Shown here one piece after another: positions 53,066 through 62,821 of a DNA stretch of 64,000 nucleotides. Each line of letters starts with the position of its first letter. The stretch's first letter is position 1. The DNA is taken from NCBI RefSeq assembly GCF_017654605.1, contig NZ_CP072113.1, positions 1,302,001 to 1,366,000 of the forward strand, in the 5' to 3' direction. Source of the DNA: Yimella sp. cx-51. Its GTDB lineage: Bacteria > Actinomycetota > Actinomycetes > Actinomycetales > Dermatophilaceae. Under the pieces are notes generated by a model. The model saw only the letters and a program-made list of their open reading frames with translations. It searched no databases and was not told where the DNA came from. The translations under genes and the position numbers were made by a program.

Positions 53066-54880
53066 ATGCTTCGTACTCATCAGGCCGGCACGCTGCGCGC
53101 GGCGGAGACCGGACAGAACGTCACCCTCACCGGATGGGTGGGGCGACGCCGCGACCACGGTGGTGTGGCCTTCATCGACCTGCGCGACGCCAGCGGTGTG
53201 GTCCAGGTCGTGGCCCGCGACGAGGTGCTCACCGGCAGCGCTCACGACCTGCGCAACGAGTACTGCATCAAGGTCGTCGGCACCGTCCAGCCTCGGGACG
53301 CCAAGGACGTCAACCCCGACCTGCCCACCGGCGAGATCGACGTCGTCGCCGAAGAGATCGAGGTGCTCAGCGAGTCGGCCGCGCTGCCCTTCCAGATCGA
53401 CGAACGCATCAACGTCGGCGAGGAAGCACGCCTGAAGTACCGCTACCTCGACCTGCGTCGTCCGGCTCAGGGCAACGCAATTCGCTTGCGCAGCAAGGTG
53501 AACGCCGCGGCGCGGTCGGTGCTCGCCGAGCGTGATTTCGTCGAGATCGAAACCCCGACGCTCACCCGCTCGACCCCGGAAGGTGCTCGCGACTTCCTGG
53601 TGCCTGCTCGCCTCGCACCCGGCAGCTGGTACGCCCTGCCGCAGAGCCCGCAGCTGTTCAAACAGCTGCTCATGGTCGCCGGCATGGAGCGCTATTACCA
53701 GATCGCGCGCTGCTACCGCGACGAAGACTTCCGTGCCGACCGTCAGCCGGAGTTCACCCAGCTCGACATCGAGATGAGCTTCGTGGAGCAGGACGACGTG
53801 CTCGAACTCGGTGAAGCGATCGCCAAGGCGCTCTGGCAGGTCATCGGCGTCGAACTGCCCACGCCGTTCCCGCGCATGACCTACGCCGACGCCATGGCGA
53901 AGTACGGCTCCGACAAGCCCGACCTGCGCTTCGGCAACGAGCTGGTCGAATGCACCGAGCTGTTCAAGGACACCACCTTCCGCGTCTTCCAGGCTCCGTA
54001 CGTCGGTGCCGTCGTCATGCCCGGTGGAGCCTCGCAGCCGCGCCGTCAGCTGGACGCGTGGCAGGACTGGGCCAAGCAGCGTGGCGCCAAGGGTCTGGCC
54101 TATGTGCTCCTGCAGGAGGACGGCGAGCTCACCGGTCCGGTCGCCAAGAACCTCTCGGACGCCGAGAAGGCTGCCCTGCCGGCACACGTCGGTGCGAAGC
54201 CGGGCGACTGCATCTTCTTCGCCGCCGGCGACGTCAAGAGCTCGCGCGCGCTGCTGGGTGCCGCCCGACTGGAGATCGGCAAGCGCTGCGGCCTGATCGA
54301 CAAGTCGGCCTGGTCGTTCCTGTGGGTGCTCGACGCGCCGTTGTTCGAGCCCGCTGCGGACGCCGTCGCCTCCGGTGACGTCGCCGTTGGCTCGGGCAAG
54401 TGGACCGCCGTGCACCACGCCTTCACCATGCCCAAGAAGGAATACCTCGACACCTTCGACGCCAACCCTGGTGAGGCGCTCGCGTACGCCTACGACATGG
54501 TCTGCAACGGTAACGAGATCGGCGGCGGCTCGATCCGTATCCACCGCAAGGACATCCAGGAGCGCGTCTTCGCGATCATGGGCCTGTCGCAGGAGGAAGC
54601 GCAGGAGAAGTTCGGCTTCCTGCTGGACGCCTTCCAGTTCGGTGCGCCCCCGCACGGAGGAATCGCCTTCGGCTGGGACCGCATCACCGCGCTGCTCGCC
54701 GGCACCGACTCGATCCGCGAAGTCATTGCCTTCCCGAAGTCCGGTGGCGGCTACGACCCGCTGACCGCAGCCCCGGCGCCCATCACGCCGGAGCAGCGCA
54801 AGGAGGCCGGGGTCGACGCCAAGCCGCAGAGCAAAGCACCGGCACAGGGGGCCGAAGAGGTCAACCCGAAGCAGAGTTGA
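53066..54880 (+). CDS. aspS: Aspartyl-tRNA synthetase
   Basis: A bacterial-type class IIb synthetase of 604 residues. The N-terminal anticodon-binding OB domain (about 1-105) contains [22 protein letters not shown]. The class II core has [10 protein letters not shown], the flipping-loop [12 protein letters not shown], and motif 2 [22 protein letters not shown]. The inserted GAD domain spans about 290-420. Motif 3 is GIAFGWDRI. Whether it charges only Asp or also Asn is undetermined. ATG 53066 follows AAAGGA at 6 nt, and that sequence lies within the last pairing segment of the leader. Confidence 0.96.
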   Translation: MLRTHQAGTLRAAETGQNVTLTGWVGRRRDHGGVAFIDLRDASGVVQVVARDEVLTGSAHDLRNEYCIKVVGTVQPRDAKDVNPDLPTGEIDVVAEEIEVLSESAALPFQIDERINVGEEARLKYRYLDLRRPAQGNAIRLRSKVNAAARSVLAERDFVEIETPTLTRSTPEGARDFLVPARLAPGSWYALPQSPQLFKQLLMVAGMERYYQIARCYRDEDFRADRQPEFTQLDIEMSFVEQDDVLELGEAIAKALWQVIGVELPTPFPRMTYADAMAKYGSDKPDLRFGNELVECTELFKDTTFRVFQAPYVGAVVMPGGASQPRRQLDAWQDWAKQRGAKGLAYVLLQEDGELTGPVAKNLSDAEKAALPAHVGAKPGDCIFFAAGDVKSSRALLGAARLEIGKRCGLIDKSAWSFLWVLDAPLFEPAADAVASGDVAVGSGKWTAVHHAFTMPKKEYLDTFDANPGEALAYAYDMVCNGNEIGGGSIRIHRKDIQERVFAIMGLSQEEAQEKFGFLLDAFQFGAPPHGGIAFGWDRITALLAGTDSIREVIAFPKSGGGYDPLTAAPAPITPEQRKEAGVDAKPQSKAPAQGAEEVNPKQS

Positions 54881-54902
54881 GCTGAACAGCACTGAGTTGA
54901 AG

Positions 54903-54937
54903 CCGCTTGCCCACGAGTTCCCCTTGTGGGCAAGCGG
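54903..54937 (+). terminator. aspS terminator
   Basis: CCGCTTGCCCAC (54903-54914) pairs perfectly with GTGGGCAAGCGG (54926-54937), followed by TTTCGTGTTTTCT. A strong intrinsic terminator. Confidence 0.88.
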
Positions 54938-54964
54938 TTTCGTGTTTTCTCTGATTGGAGAAGT

Positions 54965-55558
54965 GTGACCATCAAGGCGATCCTGTGGGACTGCGACGGC
55001 GTGTTGCAGCACCCTGCGCACGACTGGGACAAGCAGTTGTCGGCGCTCGGGGGAGACCGGTTCACCGCTGATCTGTTCGCCGCCGAAGTCACGGCGCTTC
55101 GCGGCGAGGAGTCGTTGCGGGCGGTGGTCGAGCGCGTGCTCATCGATCACCCACAGGCCGGCAGCGTGGACGACGTGCTCCGGTTGTGGTCACTCTTCGA
55201 GCCGGACGAAGCCGCATGGCAGGTCGTCGACGAGGCTCGTGCGGCCGGCGTGATCTGCGTGCTGGCCACCAACCAGCAGGACTACCGCGTCACGTTGATG
55301 CGCGGCGATCACCGCTACGACGACCGAGTCGACGGCGTCTACTACTCCAGCGAAGTCGGCCACATGAAGCCGTCACTCGAATACTTCATGGCGATCCTGG
55401 ACGACCTGCAGCTTGAACCGCAGGAAGCACTCTTCATCGACGACAACCTCCGGAACATCGAAACGGCGCAGAGCATGGGCATCGTTGTCGTGCATCACGA
55501 TCCGGCGTCCGGCGCGGCCGAGCTGCGGGGCGAGGTCGCCGAGCACATCGACCTCTGA
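54965..55558 (+). CDS. HAD-superfamily hydrolase
   Basis: A 197-residue HAD phosphatase. Motif I is LWDCDGVL (Asp9, Asp11), followed by an alpha-helical cap. The motif II region reads LATNQQDYR. The motif III Lys is in HMKPSLEYF, and motif IV is FIDDNLRN. GTG 54965 is chosen, with GGAG just upstream. The in-frame extension lies in the aspS terminator. The substrate is unknown. Confidence 0.86.
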   Translation: MTIKAILWDCDGVLQHPAHDWDKQLSALGGDRFTADLFAAEVTALRGEESLRAVVERVLIDHPQAGSVDDVLRLWSLFEPDEAAWQVVDEARAAGVICVLATNQQDYRVTLMRGDHRYDDRVDGVYYSSEVGHMKPSLEYFMAILDDLQLEPQEALFIDDNLRNIETAQSMGIVVVHHDPASGAAELRGEVAEHIDL

Positions 55559-55634
55559 ACCACGCTGGCAAGCCAACGCGATTCTTGCGCGTATTTCGGT
55601 CGACCTACAACGAGCCTCGTGGAACGCTGACCGG

Positions 55635-56540
55635 ATGCTGCCTCGCCGCGATATCGAGCCCCGCGCGCTTCTCACACAGCTGGCGCCCGACCTGGCTGAC
55701 GCCAGTCTGCGCGAGTTGGGCGAAGGCTTCGACAACGTGGCCTATCTCGTCGGCGACGACATGGTGCTGCGCATCTCGAAACACAGCGACCTCAGCGAAC
55801 GGCAGCACGTGGCCGCCCGGGATGGCGAGATTCTGACCCTTGCCAATCGATTCTCGACTTTGCCGACCTCAGAAGTGCTCGCAATCGATGTCGCGCAAGG
55901 GGCGCTGTTACTCACCCATGTGGCAGGACGTGCGCTTTCGCACGTTCTGCGGACAGACGAACCTCACTGGGACGGTGCACGTCTTGCGTCGCTCGATCGT
56001 GGCTCATTCACCGCGCAAATGGCCGGGTTCCTGACGTCACTATGGTCAGCATCGCCAGACGAGCTGCGTGGGCATGTGCCCATGCCGCCTGTCTCAGCAG
56101 CGCAATGGTTGGCCCAAACGACCATTGCGTACCAGCAGATGAGATGCCCGCTGGCAGTTGAGGATCGGCGGCGCATCGAGTCGTTCTTGGGTTCACCGGT
56201 GCTCGGCGACGATACGTGGGAAGTCTTCTCGCACAACGATCTTGGTGAAGACCACATCTTCGTCGACGCCGACGGCACCGCGAGCGGAGTCATCGATTGG
56301 AGCGATGCTGTCATCGGTGATCCGGCCCGCGACCTTGCACTGCTCATGCTTGACCTCGGGCCGACGATCGCGATGGACGTGGTCGATCAATTGGGTGCCC
56401 ATCGGTTCGGCGATCTGACCAGCCGAGCCCGGTGGTGGGCCGCCAGGTCAGGTGTGGAGGGCGTTGCGTGGCGCGCAGCCAATCGTCCCGACACTGTCGA
56501 AGCCGCTCTCACCAAACTTCGGGCCGTGTTCGACGTCTGA
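55635..56540 (+). CDS. Aminoglycoside phosphotransferase-like kinase (APH/choline-kinase family)
   Basis: A 301-residue protein-kinase-like enzyme. The N-lobe has GEGFDNVAYLVGDDMVLRISK (ATP Lys). The Brenner motif is FSHNDLGEDHIFVD, with catalytic Asp kept but His at the place of the usual Mg-binding Asn. VIDWSDAVIGDPARDLAL is the second metal motif. The HND-LxxDH form occurs in a subset of uncharacterised actinobacterial members, so it is not proof of inactivity. No evidence ties it to antibiotic resistance. Confidence 0.8.
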   Translation: MLPRRDIEPRALLTQLAPDLADASLRELGEGFDNVAYLVGDDMVLRISKHSDLSERQHVAARDGEILTLANRFSTLPTSEVLAIDVAQGALLLTHVAGRALSHVLRTDEPHWDGARLASLDRGSFTAQMAGFLTSLWSASPDELRGHVPMPPVSAAQWLAQTTIAYQQMRCPLAVEDRRRIESFLGSPVLGDDTWEVFSHNDLGEDHIFVDADGTASGVIDWSDAVIGDPARDLALLMLDLGPTIAMDVVDQLGAHRFGDLTSRARWWAARSGVEGVAWRAANRPDTVEAALTKLRAVFDV

Positions 56541-56624
56541 AATCGCGTCGGACCCGATGGCCCGATGACGCCTAAATCCTCGCTCTACGCGTCGACCCCA
56601 CCGTGGGCGGAGTTGCAGTGCTGC

Positions 56625-57434
56625 TCAATCGGCGAAGCGGGCCGAGGCCAGCTGCCGTGACTGGGCCACGAGACGGCCGGTGGAGTCCCAGAGCTCGGCA
56701 TCCTCCTCGAGCAGATTGCCCGTCACGGTCGAGGTGCGAATGCGAATCGCAAGCCAGCCTGGTGCTGGGACGGCGCGCACGTAGCCGGTGAATTCGATCG
56801 TGGGCACCCAGCCGACTGAGCCGAGGTCGAAGGCGACCGGCGGGAAGGCGTCAAGGAAAGCGAGCAGCGAGAGTGCGTCGGGTTCGCGGCCGTCGGCGAA
56901 GCGGATCCAGCCGCGCATCTCGCCGTTGCCGCTGGGCTGCCCGAGGGCCCAGCCCGCGGTCTCGGGGTCGAGCCGCATGTCGAAGCGTTGCAGCAGTTCG
57001 GATTTGGTGAGGGCCGACGGTGGTGCATCGCCGGACGAAACGCACTGGTCTACCGGCGTGATGCGCGGCCTCGGCGTCTGCTTGCGCACCGGCTCAGAGT
57101 GTCCCGACACGTCGCCCATGGTGAGCAGGGCGCGAAATCGTTCCATCTCGCCTTGGCGCACGATCACCTGCGCGGTCGACATCGAACGTCCGGTGCGCAG
57201 CACGGTCGGCTCGGCCGTGATCTCTCCGGGCCCGCCGGGGGAGAGGAACACCCCGCTCCAGGTGAGCGGGTGCGGGTGATGGGCGGGCACGACGTCGATG
57301 ACGGCCTGCGTCGACAGAGCCATCAGCAGGCCGCCGTTGACCGCCTCACCGATTCCCCATGCGTCGGTCAAGGTGCCGAGGTAGCGACCCTCGCCGTCCC
57401 GGCGAAGGCTGATGGCGTCGTCGAACTCACTCAT
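56625..57434 (-). CDS. TesB-like acyl-CoA thioesterase family protein
   Basis: A 269-residue double-hotdog protein. The first hotdog has VNGGLLMALSTQAV and VLRTGRSMSTAQVIVRQ. The second has GWIRFADGREPDALSLLAFLDAFPP and the C-terminal LLEEDAELWDSTGRLVAQSRQLA, the usual TesB-like ending. It probably hydrolyses acyl-CoA; chain length is unknown. ATG 57434 is chosen with GGTGAG 8 nt upstream. Confidence 0.85.
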   Translation of the reverse strand: MSEFDDAISLRRDGEGRYLGTLTDAWGIGEAVNGGLLMALSTQAVIDVVPAHHPHPLTWSGVFLSPGGPGEITAEPTVLRTGRSMSTAQVIVRQGEMERFRALLTMGDVSGHSEPVRKQTPRPRITPVDQCVSSGDAPPSALTKSELLQRFDMRLDPETAGWALGQPSGNGEMRGWIRFADGREPDALSLLAFLDAFPPVAFDLGSVGWVPTIEFTGYVRAVPAPGWLAIRIRTSTVTGNLLEEDAELWDSTGRLVAQSRQLASARFAD

Positions 57435-57489
57435 GGGCACATCTCACCACTGCACGGTGAATCCGGTAGCCGCAGTACCGGATTAAACG

Positions 57490-58269
57490 CTAACCGCTTG
57501 TCGCAGAAGCGAATCGGCGCGATGCCCACGCATGAGCCGTGCGATAGCCCAAGCGGTGGTAGATGCCCCGAGCGATGTCGTTGTCCGAGTACATGCCGAG
57601 CGTGCTCACGCCGTCCGACTTCAGGGCGGCATTGGTCAGCGCTGCGGTGACGGCCACGCCCAGCTTCTGACCGCGCACCTCCGGGTGGGTGACGATGCCG
57701 GTCAAGTGTGGTGCGCCGGCCCCGGTGCGGTGCAGCGCGCCAGCGGCGACGATACGTCCCTCGCGACGGATGCCGAGCCAGAGCTCGCTGATGCCTTCGC
57801 CGGGTTGGGATTCGGCCCGAGGATTGCCAACTGCGTTGAGGGCCAGGAGTTCTGAAGCATCGGCGGCGTCATCGAGTAGCTCGACGGACGCAAATACGGA
57901 CTCAAGCCCGGGCAGGAGCGGCGGAGCTTGGGTGGTCCACATCCAGTCCCAGTCACCACCAACGCCGAGGGAAAAACGCTCCTGCGCAAGCGGCAACAGG
58001 TGCTGGTCGATCGAGACACCCGAGACCTCGTCAGGCAGGCCGGAGGCGATGACGGCGTCGAGCAGCGGCTCGACCTGCTCGGCAGGGCCGGAGACGTTCA
58101 AGTGGATTCCGCGTCGCATGTGCCCACGACGCAGGAAGGCGACCGCGGAGCCGAGCGCCCACGCCTGGTCGACCAGCCGAGGGTCACACTCCCAGCGCAC
58201 ATACGGGTCATCGCCGCTGGCTCGCAGGAGTTCGTCCTGTCCATGCAGGTATCGCAGTTCGTCGGCCAC
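57490..58269 (-). CDS. GNAT-family N-acetyltransferase
   Basis: About 259 residues, with a divergent N-terminal half and a C-terminal GNAT fold. The acetyl-CoA loop is [19 protein letters not shown], followed by [20 protein letters not shown], as in FR47-like enzymes. GTG 58269 is used: the frame stays open into rarA on the other strand, but that part is a shadow. Its start is only 19 bp from the rarA start. The substrate is unknown. Confidence 0.82.
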   Translation of the reverse strand: MADELRYLHGQDELLRASGDDPYVRWECDPRLVDQAWALGSAVAFLRRGHMRRGIHLNVSGPAEQVEPLLDAVIASGLPDEVSGVSIDQHLLPLAQERFSLGVGGDWDWMWTTQAPPLLPGLESVFASVELLDDAADASELLALNAVGNPRAESQPGEGISELWLGIRREGRIVAAGALHRTGAGAPHLTGIVTHPEVRGQKLGVAVTAALTNAALKSDGVSTLGMYSDNDIARGIYHRLGYRTAHAWASRRFASATSG

Positions 58270-58288
58270 GCCGGATAGCGTGACATTC

Positions 58289-59650
58289 GTGTCAGATGAT
58301 CTCTTCGCCGCCTCCGCCGATCTCGCGTCTGCCGACACCTTGCCTCCGCTGGCGGTGCGGATGCGGCCGCGGTCGCTGGACGAGGTGCGCGGGCAGCGTG
58401 ACGTGCTGCGGGTCGGCAGTCCGCTGCGCCGGCTCATCGAAGGAGCCGGGGGAGCGGCCGGCCCGGTGTCGGCCATCCTGTGGGGGCCGCCCGGCACCGG
58501 CAAGACCACCCTCGCCCACCTCGTGGCCGGCGCGACCGGGCGCAAGTTCGTGGAGCTGTCGGCAATCAACGCCGGCGTCAAGGACGTGCGCCTCGTGCTC
58601 GACCAGGCGGTGCGGGAGAAGTCGCTCTACGGACGCGACACCCTGCTCTTCCTCGACGAAATCCACCGGTTCAGCAAGGCGCAGCAGGATGCACTACTGC
58701 CCGGAGTCGAGAACCGCACCATCATCCTCGTCGCGGCCACCACCGAGAATCCGTCGTTCTCCATCATCGCTCCGTTGCTGTCGCGCTCGGTGTTGGTGAC
58801 CCTGACCTCGCTGACCGACGCGGACGTCCAAGATCTGGTAACCGATGCCGTGGCTGACCAGCGCGGGCTCGCGGGTGACTTCACCCTGGCTGAGGACGCC
58901 CTCGACCACTTGGTGCGGATGGCCGGCGGCGACGCGCGTCGATCGCTGACGGCTCTGGAAGCCTCCGCCGGCGTGGCCCTCGACCGCGACCCGTCCACGA
59001 AACCGACACCGATCACGCTGCCTGATGTCGAGCAGGCGATCGCGACCGCAGCGGTGCGTTACGACAAGACCGGCGACCAGCACTACGACGTCGCGTCAGC
59101 TTTCATCAAGTCGATGCGCGGTAGTGATGTGGACGCCGCTCTGCACTACCTGGCCCGCATGCTCGAAGCCGGTGAAGACCCACGCTTCATCGCCCGGCGC
59201 GTGGTGATCTCCGCATCGGAGGAGATCGGGATGGCCGATCCGACCGCGCTGCAAACGGCGGTGGCGGCGATGCACGCCGTTGCCCAGATCGGTATGCCCG
59301 AAGCGCGACTTGTACTGGCGCAAGCCGTGGTACACAACTGCCTGGCTCCGAAGTCGAATGCCACCTACGCCGCAATCAACGCGGCGATCGCCGACGTGAG
59401 GGCGGGCAAGCTGGGCGCTGTGCCAGCACACTTGCGAGGTTCGAGCTACTCGGGAGCCGGGGAACTCGGGCACGGCAAGGGCTACCGCTACTCCCATGAT
59501 GAGCCGAATGCCGTTGGGCACCAACAGTTTCTGCCGGACGCGCTGGTCGACTCTGCGGACTATTATCATGCCTCCGATCGTGGTTGGGAGGCGACCCTCG
59601 GGGCGCGTTGGGACAGCCTCCGAAGCACGATTCGCGGTCGGCAAATGTGA
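58289..59650 (+). CDS. rarA: Replication-associated recombination protein RarA (MgsA/WRNIP1 family ATPase)
   Basis: An AAA+ clamp-loader-like ATPase of 453 residues acting at stalled forks. [16 protein letters not shown] precedes Walker [10 protein letters not shown] (about residue 66). Walker B is [10 protein letters not shown], and sensor I is [11 protein letters not shown]. The tetramerisation domain follows ([33 protein letters not shown]). GTG 58289 gives the usual short N-terminus. TAGCGT (58276-58281) ends 7 nt before it, so the mRNA may be leaderless. Confidence 0.94.
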   Translation: MSDDLFAASADLASADTLPPLAVRMRPRSLDEVRGQRDVLRVGSPLRRLIEGAGGAAGPVSAILWGPPGTGKTTLAHLVAGATGRKFVELSAINAGVKDVRLVLDQAVREKSLYGRDTLLFLDEIHRFSKAQQDALLPGVENRTIILVAATTENPSFSIIAPLLSRSVLVTLTSLTDADVQDLVTDAVADQRGLAGDFTLAEDALDHLVRMAGGDARRSLTALEASAGVALDRDPSTKPTPITLPDVEQAIATAAVRYDKTGDQHYDVASAFIKSMRGSDVDAALHYLARMLEAGEDPRFIARRVVISASEEIGMADPTALQTAVAAMHAVAQIGMPEARLVLAQAVVHNCLAPKSNATYAAINAAIADVRAGKLGAVPAHLRGSSYSGAGELGHGKGYRYSHDEPNAVGHQQFLPDALVDSADYYHASDRGWEATLGARWDSLRSTIRGRQM

Positions 59651-59831
59651 CCCCGGACACTTGGTAACGATTGTGTGACCCTGCGGCCAGGGCCTTTTGA
59701 AGCAGTCATAGGTGTGGCATGTTTCTCTAGGCGTGAGCCTGCGAAGCCTGCAGGTTTCCAGGTCGGGGGACCGGAGCACGCTGGTACACAACAGATCTCG
59801 ACAACTGGTCGTGTCCGTCCACGGAGGTTCG

Positions 59832-60863
59832 ATGAGCGTCAACCCGCAGCAGATCGCGGACGCCGAAGGCGTCGCGGCCGCGGAGGCTTATGCCGATAAG
59901 CCGGAAGAACCAGGCAAGCAAAAGGTGCGGGAGGGTAAGTCGCCGCTGCGCATCGCGTTGGAGCGCCTGCGGCGCGACAAGATCGCCATTGCTTGCATCG
60001 TGGTCATCCTGTTGTTCATCCTCATGGCGATGTTCCAGGACCTCATCACCAACATCGTTGGTGTCGACAACGAGAACCACCAGGAACTGCTGAACCCTGA
60101 GACCACCTACCCCGACTTCACCGCGTCGTCGGCGCACCCCTTGGGCATCGAACCGGGCACCGGACGTGACCTCTTCTATCGCTGGGTGCACGGTGCGCGG
60201 CCCTCGCTCATCGTCGGCATCTTCGCCGCGGCGGTCACCGTGATCATCGGTGTGACGATGGGCTTGCTCTCCGGCTTCCTCGGCGGCTGGGTCGACCGCG
60301 TGATCTCGTGGTTCATCGACTTCCTGCTGTCGCTGCCCTTCCTGCTCATGGCCTTCGCCATCGTCCCCATCGCTGTGGCTCGCTTCGGCAACCCCGACAC
60401 GGCTGGTTATGTCGAGCCCGGGAAGCAGTCGACCATTCAGTTCATCGCCGTCATCTTCATCCTGGTGCTGTTCGGCTGGCCTTCGCTGGCCCGCCTCATC
60501 CGAGGTGAGGTGCTGTCGCTGCGCGAACGCGAATTCGTCCAGGCGGCAAGGGCGCTCGGAGCAGGCCCGCGCCGCATCGTCTTCCGCGAGATGCTGCCGA
60601 ATCTTCTCGGCCCGATCATCGTCAACCTCACCGTGCTGATCCCGGCGTTCATCTCGATCGAGGCGGGTATGTCGCTGCTCGGAATCGGCTTGCAAGACCC
60701 GATCGTGTCGTGGGGCCAGACCATTTCGTCCGGTTCGAAGGCCTTCGACACCTACCCGATCTGGATGTGGGTGCCGGCGATGAGCATCGCGTTGCTGGTG
60801 CTCGCGCTGAGCCTGCTCGGCGATGCCGTCTCGGATGCTTTCAACCCGCAGACCCGCCGATAA
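59832..60863 (+). CDS. ABC transporter permease, peptide/nickel type (OppC/DppC-like)
   Basis: A 343-residue inner-membrane subunit with an N-terminal cytoplasmic tail, a first helix at about 48-68 and five more after residue 125. The coupling EAA motif is REREFVQAARALGAGPRRIVFREMLPN, and the C-terminal MSLLGIGLQDPIVSWG is typical of OppC/DppC. ATG 59832 follows GGAGG. It is the first gene of a four-gene importer, ahead of the binding protein, an unusual order since OppB normally comes first. Confidence 0.92.
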   Translation: MSVNPQQIADAEGVAAAEAYADKPEEPGKQKVREGKSPLRIALERLRRDKIAIACIVVILLFILMAMFQDLITNIVGVDNENHQELLNPETTYPDFTASSAHPLGIEPGTGRDLFYRWVHGARPSLIVGIFAAAVTVIIGVTMGLLSGFLGGWVDRVISWFIDFLLSLPFLLMAFAIVPIAVARFGNPDTAGYVEPGKQSTIQFIAVIFILVLFGWPSLARLIRGEVLSLREREFVQAARALGAGPRRIVFREMLPNLLGPIIVNLTVLIPAFISIEAGMSLLGIGLQDPIVSWGQTISSGSKAFDTYPIWMWVPAMSIALLVLALSLLGDAVSDAFNPQTRR

Positions 60864-60886
60864 GACCTCACAATCCAATAACTGAA

Positions 60887-60943
60887 AGTGGTGAACCAAC
60901 CCGGTCACCACTCCCCAAACCACTGTCGGCCAACAGGCCGCAG
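60887..60943 (+). other. Two intercistronic hairpins before the binding-protein gene
   Basis: AGTGGTGA (60887-60894) pairs with TCACCACT (60905-60912). CTG-T-CGGCC (60923-60931) pairs with GGCCG-CAG (60936-60943). Neither has a T tract. They could stabilise the downstream mRNA or damp readthrough. Confidence 0.5.
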
Positions 60944-60962
60944 GGAGCAATAAGGAGAAACA

Positions 60963-62726
60963 ATGCGCTGGACCAAGGTGGTCGCCCTCGCGGCGGCAGG
61001 TTCACTCTCACTGGCTGCGTGTGGCGGCGGTGGCGACTCGAAGACGTCGGGCAGCAGCGGAAGCAACGCGTCCAACTCCGCACTGGGCGACCAGTTCGAG
61101 AAGGTACCCGCGAGCGCTGCTTTCCAGCCGGACGCCAAGGGTCCTGCAGCGGAGATTTCCGGTGCGAAGAAGGGCGGCACGCTGACCCTCAACGTCAACT
61201 CCATCCCGGAGAACACCGACCCCTCGACGCAGTACTACCAGGACACCGCGGCCATCCTGCGTCTCACGACGCGCACGTTGACCCAGTACCTCACCAAGGA
61301 CGGCAAGTCGGTGCTCGTGCCCGACATGGCCACCAACCTCGGTGAGCAGTCCAAGGACGGTCTGACCTGGAAGTTCACCCTGAAGAAGGGCCTGAAGTAC
61401 GAAGACGGCTCGGAGATCAAGGCTTCCGACATCGCCTACTCGGTGAAGCGTTCCTTCGCCACCGAGGAAATGCCCGGCGGCCCGGAATTCCAGATGGAAT
61501 ACCTCAAGGGCGGTGACAAGTACAAGGGTCCGTGGAAGTCGGGTGACAACTTCGAGGGTGTCAAGGCCGACGACGCCGCCGGCACGCTTGAGTTCAACCT
61601 GACCAAGCGGATGCAGACCTTCCCGTACTTCGCTGCGTTCACGATGTTCGGTGCCATTCCCAAGGCCAAGGACACCAAGACCAACTACCAGCTGAAGTGG
61701 GTCGCGACCGGTCCCTACAAGATCAAGAGCTACGCCAAGGGATCGAAGCTGGTCCTGGAGAAGAACACGAACTGGGACGCCGCCTCCGACCCGGCCCGTC
61801 ACCAGAACGTCGACACCTACGAGTTCAACTTCGGCCGTGACATCCCGACAACGGCGAAGTCGATCATGGCCGACAACGGCACCGACCAGACGACGCTGTC
61901 GTACGACGGTGTCGACGCCTCGATCCTCAGCGACGCGATGGGTTCGAAGGCCAAGCAGGTCGCGACCGGCCCGTCGCCGTGTGTGACCTACATCACAATG
62001 GACAGCGTGAAGGTTCCGCTGGAGGTGCGTAAGGCCATCGCTACCGCGTGGCCCTACAACCAGATCCGCATCGCCGGTGGCGCGACGAAGTTCGACTACA
62101 CCCCGGCCTCGACCATCTCGGCTCCGCAGGTGCCGGGCTTCGAGAAGTTCAGCCTCCCCAACCTCACCGGCCAGGGCAACGGCGACCCGGAGAAGGCGAA
62201 GCAGATGCTGTCGGCCGCCGGTAAGTCGGGCTTCGAACTGTCGTACTACTACCGCAGTGACGACGACACCGCCAAGAAGGTCGAGGCCGTGCGTAAGCCG
62301 CTGCTGGAGAAGGCAGGCTTCAAGGTCAAGTCGATCGGTGTCTCGGGCACCGAGCTGCGCAAGAAGCGCCGCGAGCCCGAGCACAAGGTCAACCTGATGC
62401 AGGGCGTCAACGGCTGGTGCTACGACTGGCCGGCTGGTGACTCCATCTACCCGCCGCTGTTCAAGAGCACCAACAAGATCAACGGTGGCGTCGGCAACCT
62501 GAAGGACCCGGCGCTCGACAAGGAGATGGCCGCCATCTCCGCGCTGCCGATCGACCAGCAGGGTGCCAAGTGGACCGCCTTCGACAAGAAGATCCTCGAG
62601 CAGCACCTGCCGGCACTCCCAGTGTCGAACGACAAGGGTGCGGTCATCTTCGGTACGAAGGTGCACAACGTCCAGATCGACCCCAACGCCGGCATGCCGG
62701 ACCTCACTTCGATCTGGGTCGGCTGA
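60963..62726 (+). CDS. ABC transporter substrate-binding lipoprotein (SBP_bac_5, peptide/nickel family)
   Basis: A 587-residue extracellular lipoprotein. The signal peptide runs to the lipobox LAAC with Cys20 as the acylated residue, then a Ser/Gly-rich linker. GGTLTLNVNSIPENTDPST opens the family-5 binding domain. DGLTWKFTLKKGLKYEDGSEIKASDIAYSVKR is the family signature region (about 138-170). AAGGAG precedes ATG 60963 at 7 nt. Oligopeptides are likely ligands; dipeptides or metals cannot be excluded. Confidence 0.94.
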   Translation: MRWTKVVALAAAGSLSLAACGGGGDSKTSGSSGSNASNSALGDQFEKVPASAAFQPDAKGPAAEISGAKKGGTLTLNVNSIPENTDPSTQYYQDTAAILRLTTRTLTQYLTKDGKSVLVPDMATNLGEQSKDGLTWKFTLKKGLKYEDGSEIKASDIAYSVKRSFATEEMPGGPEFQMEYLKGGDKYKGPWKSGDNFEGVKADDAAGTLEFNLTKRMQTFPYFAAFTMFGAIPKAKDTKTNYQLKWVATGPYKIKSYAKGSKLVLEKNTNWDAASDPARHQNVDTYEFNFGRDIPTTAKSIMADNGTDQTTLSYDGVDASILSDAMGSKAKQVATGPSPCVTYITMDSVKVPLEVRKAIATAWPYNQIRIAGGATKFDYTPASTISAPQVPGFEKFSLPNLTGQGNGDPEKAKQMLSAAGKSGFELSYYYRSDDDTAKKVEAVRKPLLEKAGFKVKSIGVSGTELRKKRREPEHKVNLMQGVNGWCYDWPAGDSIYPPLFKSTNKINGGVGNLKDPALDKEMAAISALPIDQQGAKWTAFDKKILEQHLPALPVSNDKGAVIFGTKVHNVQIDPNAGMPDLTSIWVG

Positions 62727-62740
62727 CCTGAAGTGATCGA

Positions 62741-62778
62741 CGGTGGGGGGCGCAGGCACTCGCCTGTGCCCCCCACCG
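62741..62778 (+). terminator. Long GC hairpin after the binding-protein gene
   Basis: CGGTGGGGGGCGCAGGC (62741-62757) pairs with GCCTGTGCCCCCCACCG (62762-62778) across 17 positions with one wobble and a 4-nt loop. No T tract. It probably acts as a partial terminator or 3' stabiliser, raising binding-protein levels relative to the next permease. Confidence 0.75.
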
Positions 62779-62821
62779 GAGCCTGCATCGTGGTAAGCCA
62801 AGAACCGAGGAGCCAAGGCCT

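Noticed and set aside
55635-56540. Aminoglycoside resistance gene
   Set aside because: APH-like fold only; the altered HNDLGEDH motif and lack of resistance-gene context do not support a resistance role.
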